8,928 bases of DNA, taken from NCBI GenBank assembly GCA_013154225.1, contig JAADCW010000033.1, forward strand, positions 1 through 8,928. The letters are read 5' to 3'. The stretch comes from Chloroflexota bacterium (GTDB lineage: Bacteria; Chloroflexota; Anaerolineae; Anaerolineales; DRMV01). The first letter of the stretch is position 1. Every line of letters starts with the position of its first letter. Position numbers and translations under genes: made by a program. Under the pieces are notes generated by a model, which saw nothing but the letters and a program-made list of their open reading frames with translations, was not told where the DNA came from and searched no databases. This document shows, piece by piece, positions 1-6,297 of this stretch.

Positions 1-47
1 TTCTTTTCGGTGAAAATTGGTGTCATCGGTGGAGGAACAAGGGCCAT

Positions 48-86
48 AAAAACCAACGCCCTTCACAACGAAGGGCGTTGGTTTTT
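48..86. terminator. Bidirectional intrinsic terminator ending the phn operon
   Basis: A perfect inverted repeat has arms 48-64 and 70-86 (17 bp each) around a 5-base loop (ACAAC). The core is GC-rich and the arm ends are A5 and T5, so either strand gives a stem followed by a U tract. On the minus strand it lies 67 bases beyond the phnE stop codon and should end the phnD-phnC-phnE transcript. On the plus strand it could end a gene entering from the left, outside the window. Bases 1-47 hold no recognisable gene. Confidence 0.93.
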
Positions 87-153
87 GATTTGCGTTGACG
101 TGCGGGCTTCATACGGTGCGCTTGTCCATCTTCGCACCTTCATTTCGCAATTC

Positions 154-2286
154 TTAGACCATCTTTTCGCGGATGCTGGCGCTGATGAAGTCCAGCGTGG
201 CTACGGTGATAGTGATGAGCCACACGGCCAGACCCGCTTGCTCGTATTGGAATTGGTGAATCCATTGGATGAGCAGGAAGCCGATACCGCCGCCGCCCAC
301 CAAACCGATGATGGTGGACATGCGGACGTTGATGTCCCAGCGGTAGAGGGTAAAGGCCGTGAACGGCGGCATCACCTGCGGCACCACCGCGTAAACGATG
401 GTCTGCAAGCGGGTTGCGCCTGTTGCATGGAGGGCTTCGATGGGGCCAGGGTCAATGCTTTCGATGGCTTCGGAGTAGAGTTTGCCCAGCGCGGCCACGG
501 AGTGGATGGTGAGGGCGATGAAGCCGGCAAAGGGGCCAGGCCCGACCCAAATCACGCCCATGATGGCCCAAATCAAGGGCTCGATGGAACGACCGATGTT
601 AAGCGCCAGGCGCACGGCAGTGTAGATCATCCGGCCAATGGGAATGCTGCTTCCCGTGCCCAGGCGGAGGGCCCAATAAGCGCCCAAGACCGCCATGATG
701 GCCGCACCCAGCAAGCCAGTATGCGGCGCGGCCTGGAGGGCTTCCTCGGCCCCGCGGGTGATGCCCAAAATGCCGTGGGCATAACCGACGCCCAGCGCGT
801 AGCCTACGCCCGCGCCGATGATGGCCATGCCCAACACACCGATGGCCAGGGAAACCTTGGCTGGCAGGCGCTCGGCAATGGCGTCCAGCGCACGGCTGAG
901 CAATCGGTAGGCAAGCAGCGCACCGCCGACAACGAGCACCACATAGGTGATAAACGTGAGCACAGGCGCCTTTTCAAGCCCGCCAAACAGGGGCGTGATA
1001 AGGGCGCCTAAGCGCTTTCCGAGATATGCGCCTCCGACCAGCCCAATGACACCGCCCACAAAACCTTGGGTGGTGGTGTGGATGGCATTCATCAGGTTGC
1101 GCGCGGCCAGGAACGACAGCGGCACACTGAGCACGATGCCTACCGCGGTAGCCATCAGGCCCATCATGATACTCTCCAACATGGCCTGAAGCGCCAACTT
1201 CATTTCCTGGCTCAATTTGCCGGTAAATTTGGATGTGCCGCGCTGGATTACCCGCAGGGTGTGAATTTGTGGCCCCTGCGCCAGGCTGGGGATGGTGACG
1301 TCGGGGATGTAGAGCTGGGTGGTAAAAGTGCCATCGGGGCCAACTTCAATATCGGTAGGGCCAACCCCTCGCGGGGTGAACGCGTTACCGATGGGGTTTT
1401 CCCACTCGATGTGGACGGGTTTATTGGGCACAAAGCCGCCCCCGCGAATGGTCAACAGGGTGCCGTAAGTGAGTTTGCCCTTGTTGTCGCGGGTACTCAA
1501 ATCGCCACATGTTGGCGTAACCACGATCCAGGGTTCGCCTTCTTTGGGTTTGTTTTCCGGCGGTGGGGTGGAGCCGGGCGGGCACGGCGCCTGCACTTTG
1601 GCTTCGGCCACCAATTGCGATTCGGTGTAGTCAAAGGCCACCCGCCAGGGCCAGACAATCCGGCTGAGGATGACGCCGGTGTCTTTGTATTCCCGAATGG
1701 CTTTTTCAGGATTGATTTGCACAATGCGCGCGCCCAAAATCAGCGTGCCAACGATGACCAGCAGGTAAAACGTGCTCATGCTGGGCGCGCGTTGGCCCCG
1801 CTGAAGGCGGGCCGCGTCAATGACATTCCAGGCCCAAATAGCCACGACCACAAAAGCCGTGAGCAGGGCTGTGAATGCGTAGAGCTTTTTCTGCTCTTCG
1901 GGCGCCAAAACGGTGTCGATCATGGCCGGCGCGGCAATGCCCAGCACCACTGCGGTAAGCGCCGTAAAGGCAGCAGGCGCGACGTTGGTGGCAAACTCGC
2001 CTTTGAGCACGTAGCGCTTGAGCAGCCAATAGATGGCCAGCAGGAAGAGCAAAAGCGCCGCGGATTCGGCCATGAAACGCAAATATGCGTGATAACTCAG
2101 GGTGTAATCGGGATAACGGGGGCGCTGGGCCGCGGCAAAAATGGCCAGCCCGCTGAGCACGGTCACGCTCAGGAAAATGTAGATCCCGCGGCTGATGGCG
2201 CCGCCGACCACTTGCCCCAGGCCGGGCACCAACAGCGAAAGCAGGGCCTGGAGCCATGCAGGTTTGCGGGGAGTTGTTTCGGTCAC
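154..2286 (-). CDS. phnE: Phosphonate-type ABC transporter permease PhnE, enlarged composite form
   Basis: Membrane channel subunit of a phosphonate-family importer. The GTG start is favoured by AAAGGAG (2292-2298, complement) 5 bases upstream. Seen in the 710 residues: a PGLGQ motif (21-25) opens a module of about five hydrophobic segments (about 28-53, 73-93, 103-123, 136-156, 171-190). A polar stretch (191-365) has a Pro-rich linker, Cys235 and Cys260, and beta-rich Gly motifs suggesting an Ig/IPT-like fold. The first PhnE core helix (about 366-398, ending SFLAARNL) follows, then a hydrophobic Gly-rich insertion (about 401-555). The rest of the core (556-710) includes GPGPFAG, the EAA-type cytoplasmic loop EALHATGAT (617-625) and GLVGGGGIGF (661-670). 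Known PhnE proteins are about 260-280 residues. Only the core supports the name; the roles of the added parts are unknown. It is the last gene of the operon, 29 bases after phnC. Substrate is not determined. Confidence 0.88.
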   Translation of the reverse strand: MTETTPRKPAWLQALLSLLVPGLGQVVGGAISRGIYIFLSVTVLSGLAIFAAAQRPRYPDYTLSYHAYLRFMAESAALLLFLLAIYWLLKRYVLKGEFATNVAPAAFTALTAVVLGIAAPAMIDTVLAPEEQKKLYAFTALLTAFVVVAIWAWNVIDAARLQRGQRAPSMSTFYLLVIVGTLILGARIVQINPEKAIREYKDTGVILSRIVWPWRVAFDYTESQLVAEAKVQAPCPPGSTPPPENKPKEGEPWIVVTPTCGDLSTRDNKGKLTYGTLLTIRGGGFVPNKPVHIEWENPIGNAFTPRGVGPTDIEVGPDGTFTTQLYIPDVTIPSLAQGPQIHTLRVIQRGTSKFTGKLSQEMKLALQAMLESIMMGLMATAVGIVLSVPLSFLAARNLMNAIHTTTQGFVGGVIGLVGGAYLGKRLGALITPLFGGLEKAPVLTFITYVVLVVGGALLAYRLLSRALDAIAERLPAKVSLAIGVLGMAIIGAGVGYALGVGYAHGILGITRGAEEALQAAPHTGLLGAAIMAVLGAYWALRLGTGSSIPIGRMIYTAVRLALNIGRSIEPLIWAIMGVIWVGPGPFAGFIALTIHSVAALGKLYSEAIESIDPGPIEALHATGATRLQTIVYAVVPQVMPPFTAFTLYRWDINVRMSTIIGLVGGGGIGFLLIQWIHQFQYEQAGLAVWLITITVATLDFISASIREKMV

Positions 2287-2315
2287 GGTGACTCCTTTGC
2301 AAGTACAGAATGGGG

Positions 2316-3086
2316 TCAGCCGCCCACGCTGAGCCGTTGGGCTTCCTGGCCGTAGATGTGTTTGAACTCCGCGTCGGTAATGTTGCGGATGTCTTCACCC
2401 GTGCCTTGATACACCAGCTCGCCGTCGCGAAGGCCAATGACTTTGGTGGCGTAGCGCTGCACCAGGTCCAGGTAGTGCAGGCTGCAGAGCACGGTGATGT
2501 TTTGCTCCTGGTTGAGTTTTTCCAAATAGCCCAAGATGGAATGAGCCAGCACCGGATCCAGGCTGGCTACGGGCTCATCGGCCAGGATCATTTTCGGTTC
2601 TTGCATGAGGGCGCGGGCAATCCCAACGCGCTGTTTCTGACCACCGCTGAGCGCGTCGGCACGGTTATGGGCTTTGTCTGCAATGCCGACGCGTTCCAGG
2701 GCTTTCATGGCTCGCCGTTTTTCGCTTTGGGGGAAGTAGTTGATCAAACTCCACCATGAGGGCAAGTAGCCCAGGCGGCCTGTGAGGACGTTGGTCAGCA
2801 CTGACGAGCGATCAACCAGGTTGAAATGTTGGAAAATCATCCCAATCTCGCGGCGAATACGGCGCATTTCCGCATCGCTGGCCTGGGTGATGTCCACGCC
2901 GTTCCACAAAATGCGCCCTTCGGTGGGCTCGATCAGGCGGTTGATGCACCGCAGAAGCGTGGATTTGCCCGACCCGCTCAGGCCGATGATGACCAGAAAC
3001 TCACCGTCATCTACGGTGAAACTGACGTTTTTCAGTGCGACGGTGCCGTCTTCATAGACCTTGGTGAGATTTTCGACAATCAGCAT
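2316..3086 (-). CDS. phnC: Phosphonate-type ABC transporter ATP-binding protein PhnC
   Basis: Cytoplasmic ATPase that powers the importer with PhnE. The 256 residues show a full nucleotide-binding domain: Walker A GLSGSGKST (35-43), Q-loop Gln86 in IFQHFNLVDR, signature LSGGQKQR (146-153), Walker B MILADEP (166-172) with catalytic Glu171, D-loop SLDP (175-178) and switch His204. The segment GRLGYLPSWWS followed by ADEPVASLDP is typical of PhnC rather than of amino-acid or lipid ATPases. The ATG at 3086 is chosen because GCGAGGGA lies just upstream. An in-frame ATG at 3128 would start inside the U tract of the preceding terminator and add 14 unrelated residues. It lies between phnD (behind an attenuator) and phnE. 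It is intact, of normal length, with no missing key residue. Confidence 0.93.
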   Translation of the reverse strand: MLIVENLTKVYEDGTVALKNVSFTVDDGEFLVIIGLSGSGKSTLLRCINRLIEPTEGRILWNGVDITQASDAEMRRIRREIGMIFQHFNLVDRSSVLTNVLTGRLGYLPSWWSLINYFPQSEKRRAMKALERVGIADKAHNRADALSGGQKQRVGIARALMQEPKMILADEPVASLDPVLAHSILGYLEKLNQEQNITVLCSLHYLDLVQRYATKVIGLRDGELVYQGTGEDIRNITDAEFKHIYGQEAQRLSVGG

Positions 3087-3126
3087 GAGTCCCTCGCAAT
3101 GGATGCCTGAAGGCTCCTTAATAAAC

Positions 3127-3162
3127 AAAAAATGGGCGAGGGAAGCGAACTCCCCTCGCCCA
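3127..3162 (-). terminator. Intra-operon intrinsic terminator or attenuator between phnD and phnC
   Basis: On the minus strand a 10-bp perfect stem (arms 3153-3162 and 3133-3142) can extend by three more pairs, one of them G-U, to close a UUCG tetraloop. It is followed by six U residues (3127-3132) and further U-rich sequence. It begins 13 bases after the phnD stop codon and ends before the phnC start. This placement is common in ABC importers, where partial read-through keeps the binding protein in excess over ATPase and permease. That this terminator is partial is an inference: no second promoter is evident between it and phnC. Confidence 0.87.
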
Positions 3163-3175
3163 CGATGTAGAGCGG

Positions 3176-4177
3176 TTATTTGTTCAGGTCTTCGATGCTC
3201 ATCCCGGCGGCTTCGAGCGCCTGGCGGAAGCCATCGTAGAAGGTGTCATCCACGGGCTCGAGACCCTGCCAGGAGAACAGACCCTTGAGCATGGCTTTGC
3301 CCTCGTCGGTGTCGTTGAGGGTCAGAAGGGCGTTCACGATCTGCTCGCGCAGATCCTGTGGGAAGTCAGGCCGGAAGGAGATGTTGTCGTTGGGGATGGG
3401 CGGGGAAGTGGCAATGACCACCACCTTGTCGTTGACGTCGGGGTAGTCTTTGGCCACCAGGACGCGAGCATCCTGGAAGGTGGCGCCAGCGTCGCAGTCG
3501 CCGTTGTACACTGCGAGCACGGTGGCGTCGTGCCCGCCGGTGTCCACGATGCGGGCCAGGTCTTTGTCAGGATCAATGCCAGCGCCAAGCATCATCAACT
3601 TGGGCATTACCCAACCCGAGGTGGATTCGGGGTCAGGGCGGCAGAAGGTCTTGCCGACCAGGTCTTTGAGTTCTTTGATGCCCGAATCAGCCTGGGTGAT
3701 GATTTGCCCGGCGTAGGAAGTGGAGCCGTAGCGCACAGAAGCCAACGCGACATCCGCGCAGCCCTTTTCGTGCGCCCGGACATAGCCAAACGTGTTGAGC
3801 GCGCCCATTTGGGCTTCGCCGCTGCACATGGCTTCGATCTGAGCCGAGTAGTCGGTCGGGATGACGGGTTTGATGACCAGGCCGGTTTTCTCTTCAACGT
3901 ATTGGGCGATGGGCTCAGCCCCGGCCAGCACTTTTTGGGTGTCCTGCGAAGGGGTGAGCACCCAGATGATGGGGTTTTCCTCCGTCCCTAAGGCAGCCGT
4001 GGGGGCCTCGGTCGGCGCCTCGGTGGGCGCTTCCGTGGCCGGAGCCTCAGTAACCTGGGCTTCGGTCGGCGCCTCGGTGGGCGCGGGGGTCGGTGTGCTC
4101 TTGCTGCAGGCTGCCAGCACGGTTGCTGCCAGCACAAGCAAGGCCAGCACCACATACAGCGTTCGAGACTTACGCAT
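3176..4177 (-). CDS. phnD: Phosphonate-type ABC transporter substrate-binding lipoprotein PhnD
   Basis: Membrane-anchored binding protein that delivers ligand to PhnE/PhnC. The ATG at 4177 is set by AAGGAGGAGA directly upstream and by the lipoprotein signal that follows; longer in-frame starts lack this. Seen in the 333 residues: basic MRKSR, hydrophobic stretch 7-22, lipobox LAAC with Cys24, then a TEAP-rich linker (about 28-62) that tethers the domain. The PhnD fold follows: IEAMCSGEAQMGALN (115-129), YGSTSYAGQIITQ (150-162), GKTFCRPDPESTSGWVMPK (175-193) and GGHDATVLAVYNGDCDAG (214-231). The STSG loop (185-188) and His216 match positions that hold the phosphonate group in characterised PhnD proteins. 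The family also includes phosphite and other oxyanion binders, so the ligand is not fixed. Four cysteines (118, 140, 179, 228) lie in the extracytoplasmic domain. First gene of the operon. Confidence 0.9.
   Translation of the reverse strand: MRKSRTLYVVLALLVLAATVLAACSKSTPTPAPTEAPTEAQVTEAPATEAPTEAPTEAPTAALGTEENPIIWVLTPSQDTQKVLAGAEPIAQYVEEKTGLVIKPVIPTDYSAQIEAMCSGEAQMGALNTFGYVRAHEKGCADVALASVRYGSTSYAGQIITQADSGIKELKDLVGKTFCRPDPESTSGWVMPKLMMLGAGIDPDKDLARIVDTGGHDATVLAVYNGDCDAGATFQDARVLVAKDYPDVNDKVVVIATSPPIPNDNISFRPDFPQDLREQIVNALLTLNDTDEGKAMLKGLFSWQGLEPVDDTFYDGFRQALEAAGMSIEDLNK
4008..4084. repeat. Direct repeat encoding the TEAP linker of PhnD
   Basis: An identical 23-base unit occurs at 4008-4030 and 4062-4084, a period of 54 bases or 18 codons, with shorter TCGGT/GGCGC echoes between and around. 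It keeps the phnD reading frame and encodes alternating Thr-Glu-Ala-Pro in the linker after the lipid anchor. In-frame repeat slippage could change linker length between strains without breaking the gene. Confidence 0.8.
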
Positions 4178-4208
4178 CTTTCTCCTCCTTGATTGAGGCA
4201 GAATGTCT

Positions 4209-4228
4209 CCCCTCCCATGCGAGAGGGG
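4209..4228 (-). promoter_or_regulatory. Hairpin or palindromic operator candidate in the phnD leader
   Basis: A perfect 6-bp GC-rich inverted repeat (CCCCTC at 4209-4214, GAGGGG at 4223-4228) with an 8-base loop lies between the predicted phnD transcription start (about 4238) and its ribosome binding site (about 4182-4191). A GAATG repeat flanks it on both sides (4201-4205 and 4231-4235). There is no U tract, so it is not an intrinsic terminator. It may be an mRNA hairpin or a binding site for a dimeric regulator. Function is not shown by the sequence. Confidence 0.4.
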
Positions 4229-4244
4229 CCGAATGAGCGCTTTT

Positions 4245-4273
4245 ATCTTACCTGAAATTGCTTTTTGTCGCAA
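4245..4273 (-). promoter_or_regulatory. Sigma70-type promoter of the phnD-phnC-phnE operon
   Basis: On the minus strand, TTGCGA (4268-4273) and TAAGAT (4245-4250) are separated by exactly 17 bases. The predicted start near 4238 gives a leader of about 60 bases to phnD. It overlaps the oppositely directed Nudix promoter: the -35 element of each lies within the other's spacer. Confidence 0.72.
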
Positions 4274-4286
4274 GGGGCGCTAAAAT
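4258..4286 (+). promoter_or_regulatory. Sigma70-type promoter of the Nudix hydrolase gene
   Basis: TTGCTT (4258-4263) and TAAAAT (4281-4286) are separated by 17 bases, close to the sigma70 consensus. The predicted start near 4293 leaves a leader of about 54 bases ahead of the ATG at 4347. It is interleaved with the divergent phn promoter. Confidence 0.72.
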
Positions 4287-4346
4287 GTATTTGTGCTTTA
4301 GGTCACAATTTACGCCTCATTCTCGCAACCGCTACGGAGCAAAGGA

Positions 4347-4865
4347 ATGCCTGCCCAAGATCAAAAAGCCAATCGCGAACGTTATGTGGTCGTGCCCCGG
4401 ACGCTGATTTTCCTTACTCGGGGCGAGGAAGTGTTGCTGATCAAAGGCGCGGCGCACAAGCGCCTGTGGGCCAACCTCTATAACGGCGTAGGGGGGCACG
4501 TGGAACGGGGCGAGGACGTGCTTTCCGCGGCTCATCGCGAACTTCAAGAGGAAACCGGCCTCAAAGCGGCTTCGTTGTGGCTGTGCGGCACGGTGACGAT
4601 TGATGCTTCGCCCGACGTGGGCGTGTTGCTGTTCGTGTTCCGCGGAGAGCCTGAGGATCCGAATGCGCAGCTCCGCCCGTCCTCAGAGGGTACGCTGACC
4701 TGGGTGCCGCAGCATGAGATCGCTTCACTACCTCTGGTGGAGGATTTGTACATCCTGCTTCCAAAGGTGTTGTCCATGCGCCCTGAGATGCCGCCTTTTG
4801 CCGCACGCTATACCTACCAGGGCGATCGGTTGCAGGTGCAATTTGCCGAATCATCCGAAAGTTAG
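4347..4865 (+). CDS. Nudix hydrolase, MutT-like
   Basis: Soluble hydrolase of nucleoside diphosphate-type substrates (cleaves a compound X linked to a nucleoside diphosphate, with Mg2+). The 172 residues hold a complete Nudix box: Gly50, Glu56 and REL-Q-EETGL (64-72), fitting the G-x5-E-x7-REU-x-EE-x-GU consensus. The preceding strands carry VVPRTLIFLTRGEEVLLIK and the domain starts near residue 13, so the ATG at 4347 is sensible; GGAG and AAAGGA lie just upstream. The length is ordinary for a single-domain Nudix enzyme with a short C-terminal extension (about 140-172). The exact substrate (8-oxo-dGTP, a sugar nucleotide, another dinucleotide) cannot be read from the box. Transcribed divergently from phnD from a shared promoter region; a functional link is possible but unproven. 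Confidence 0.92.
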   Translation: MPAQDQKANRERYVVVPRTLIFLTRGEEVLLIKGAAHKRLWANLYNGVGGHVERGEDVLSAAHRELQEETGLKAASLWLCGTVTIDASPDVGVLLFVFRGEPEDPNAQLRPSSEGTLTWVPQHEIASLPLVEDLYILLPKVLSMRPEMPPFAARYTYQGDRLQVQFAESSES

Positions 4866-5010
4866 GCCGAATAAGGTCTTTTGGCGCTGGCAAAAAGGCT
4901 GGCAAAGGGGCCAAAAAACGCTTTTTAAGCAAACGGATTTTATTTTTAAGGAAGGCGCGCTTCTTCCCAGGCGGAGATGACTTCACGTCAAGAGAATAGC
5001 GTGCCACGAC
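4866..5010. other. Intergenic spacer, possible weak terminator
   Basis: AT-rich spacer between the Nudix and kinase genes. TTTTGGC (4879-4885) can pair with GCCAAAA (4910-4916) across a 24-base loop, and a small GCTT-TTT-AAGC hairpin (4920-4930) is followed by T-rich sequence to about 4947. Together these may end the Nudix transcript, but neither is a strong intrinsic terminator. A near-repeat of GGCTGGCAAA (about 4885-4906) lies in the loop. No small gene is supported here. Confidence 0.3.
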
Positions 5011-5039
5011 TTGGCAAATCCAAAAACCTATCGTAAACT
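5011..5039 (+). promoter_or_regulatory. Promoter of the kinase-aminotransferase-hflX operon, possibly leaderless
   Basis: TTGGCA (5011-5016) and TAAACT (5034-5039) are spaced by 17 bases. The -10 element ends only 10 bases before the ATG at 5050, so the predicted start is about 2-4 bases from the start codon or at it. No ribosome binding site precedes this ATG, in contrast to most other genes here, which agrees with a leaderless message. Confidence 0.5.
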
Positions 5040-5049
5040 TATACCCACT

Positions 5050-6297
5050 ATGAACGTTGTGCAGACCCTCAAAGATTTATATCCTGACTGGCTGGAGGCC
5101 GCTTCCGACGCTTTGGCGCAGGGTGATACGACCCGCCAGAGTCTGCGCCCGCAGTTGGAGCGCTTTTATGAACTTTTGCTCCAAAGCGTGGAAACGGAAG
5201 ACCCCACCTGGCTGGATTCCATACTTTATCTTTGGGTCTGGTCGCAGACGGTCACCGACCTCAACAGCGAAGACATCACCATCATCGGCGCACTGCAAGC
5301 CTTGCTGGACACCATGCTGGATGTGGCCAGGGCCCGATTGACCGAGGCTGAAGCCCTGCAGTTGATGGAAGCCCTGCGGCCGTACTGGTTCCACATGATG
5401 GAATACGCGGCCAACCAGGAAATGCGGGCCCGCTTAGACCACACGGTCGCAGAGTTGGAGCGCATCCAGCGGGAATTGGAACGGCTGGATAAGTCCAAAT
5501 CCGATTTTATTTCCGTTGCCGCGCACGAGCTCAAAACGCCGTTGACCCTCATTGAAGGCTATGCGGCCATGCTCCGCGACGCACTGGAGCCCATTGATCC
5601 GCAACTCAAGAGCCAAATTGCGCCCATGTTAGAGGGCATCTTCCGCGGCAGCGAACGGATCCGCGAAATTGTTGATGACCTGACCGATGTGTCGCTGATT
5701 GACAACAACATGCTCAAACTGGCCTATCAGCCAGTTTGGCTTGGGCAGATTTTCAGGGCGCTGGCCGACGAACTGGCGCCTGTGCTGGAAGAACGGCATC
5801 TTACCTTGAAAATTCACCGTTTCCCCGGCAGTGAGCGGATGATTTTCGGTGATTTGGAACGCCTGCGGCAGGTGTTCCGCAATTTGCTGACCAACGCCAT
5901 CAAATACACGCCCGACGGCGGCAAAATCACCATTGATGGCCGCTTGTTGCCGGGATTCATTGAGGTGCGGGTTTCCGACACAGGCATTGGGATCGCACCT
6001 GAAGATCAACAACGTATCTTTGATAAATTTGGCCGCGTGGGTGATCCGCGGACACACTCCAGCGGAAAAACGCGCTTCAAAGGGGGCGGCCCAGGGCTGG
6101 GGTTGCCCATCGCAAAGGGCATCGTGGAGGCTCACGGCGGTTCCATTTGGGTGGAATCTCCAGGATACGACGAGGAGAAATGCCCTGGCTCGACTTTCCA
6201 CGTGCTGTTGCCTCTCCGAGAGGAGCAACCGGATGCCGAGAAGGGTTCGCTTTTTGCCAAATTGGCAGCCTACATCAAGAAAGGAGAGCAACCATGA
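5050..6297 (+). CDS. Soluble sensor histidine kinase
   Basis: Cytoplasmic two-component kinase: it autophosphorylates a histidine and passes the phosphate to a response regulator. From the ATG at 5050 the 415 residues show an all-helical N-terminal sensor-like region (1-120) loosely resembling RsbR-type N-terminal domains, and a coiled coil (about 124-150). Then come the H-box ISVAAHELKTPL with His159, N-box NLLTNAIKYT (278-287), G1 DTGIGIAPED (310-319), F-box IFDKFGRV (323-330) and G2 GGPGLGLPIAKG (346-357). No membrane segment or signal peptide is seen, so the signal is internal or comes from a partner. A TTG at 5011 would add 13 residues but coincides with the -35 element and has no ribosome binding site; it remains an alternative. 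No response regulator is in the window. Its stop overlaps the next gene's start (ATGA), so translation is coupled to the aminotransferase. Confidence 0.93.
   Translation: MNVVQTLKDLYPDWLEAASDALAQGDTTRQSLRPQLERFYELLLQSVETEDPTWLDSILYLWVWSQTVTDLNSEDITIIGALQALLDTMLDVARARLTEAEALQLMEALRPYWFHMMEYAANQEMRARLDHTVAELERIQRELERLDKSKSDFISVAAHELKTPLTLIEGYAAMLRDALEPIDPQLKSQIAPMLEGIFRGSERIREIVDDLTDVSLIDNNMLKLAYQPVWLGQIFRALADELAPVLEERHLTLKIHRFPGSERMIFGDLERLRQVFRNLLTNAIKYTPDGGKITIDGRLLPGFIEVRVSDTGIGIAPEDQQRIFDKFGRVGDPRTHSSGKTRFKGGGPGLGLPIAKGIVEAHGGSIWVESPGYDEEKCPGSTFHVLLPLREEQPDAEKGSLFAKLAAYIKKGEQP

Noticed and set aside
10..1011. Long plus-strand open frame of 333 codons
   Set aside because: It is antisense to phnE, whose PhnE motifs are unambiguous. 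Its product is low in hydrophobic order, rich in Gly/His/Asp/Arg, and matches no family I know; it also runs through the terminator.
622..1086. Frameshift or misassembly as the source of the PhnE insertion
   Set aside because: The frame is open throughout, the inserted stretch is a coherent hydrophobic sequence with charged helix borders, and the core resumes in frame.
1066..2355. Long plus-strand open frame of 429 codons
   Set aside because: Antisense shadow of phnE in GC-rich coding sequence, with no recognisable motif and no ribosome binding site.
3087..3128. Longer start for phnC at 3128
   Set aside because: It would begin in the U tract of the terminator and lacks a ribosome binding site; the ATG at 3086 has one and fits family length.
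4879..4947. Strong terminator after the Nudix gene
   Set aside because: The possible stems are only 7 bp with a large loop or 4 bp with a 3-base loop; kept only as a low-confidence note in the spacer entry.
6147..6293. Longer N-terminus for the aminotransferase
   Set aside because: The extra 49 codons overlap the kinase catalytic region in another frame and do not resemble aminotransferases; AGGAG precedes the ATG at 6294.
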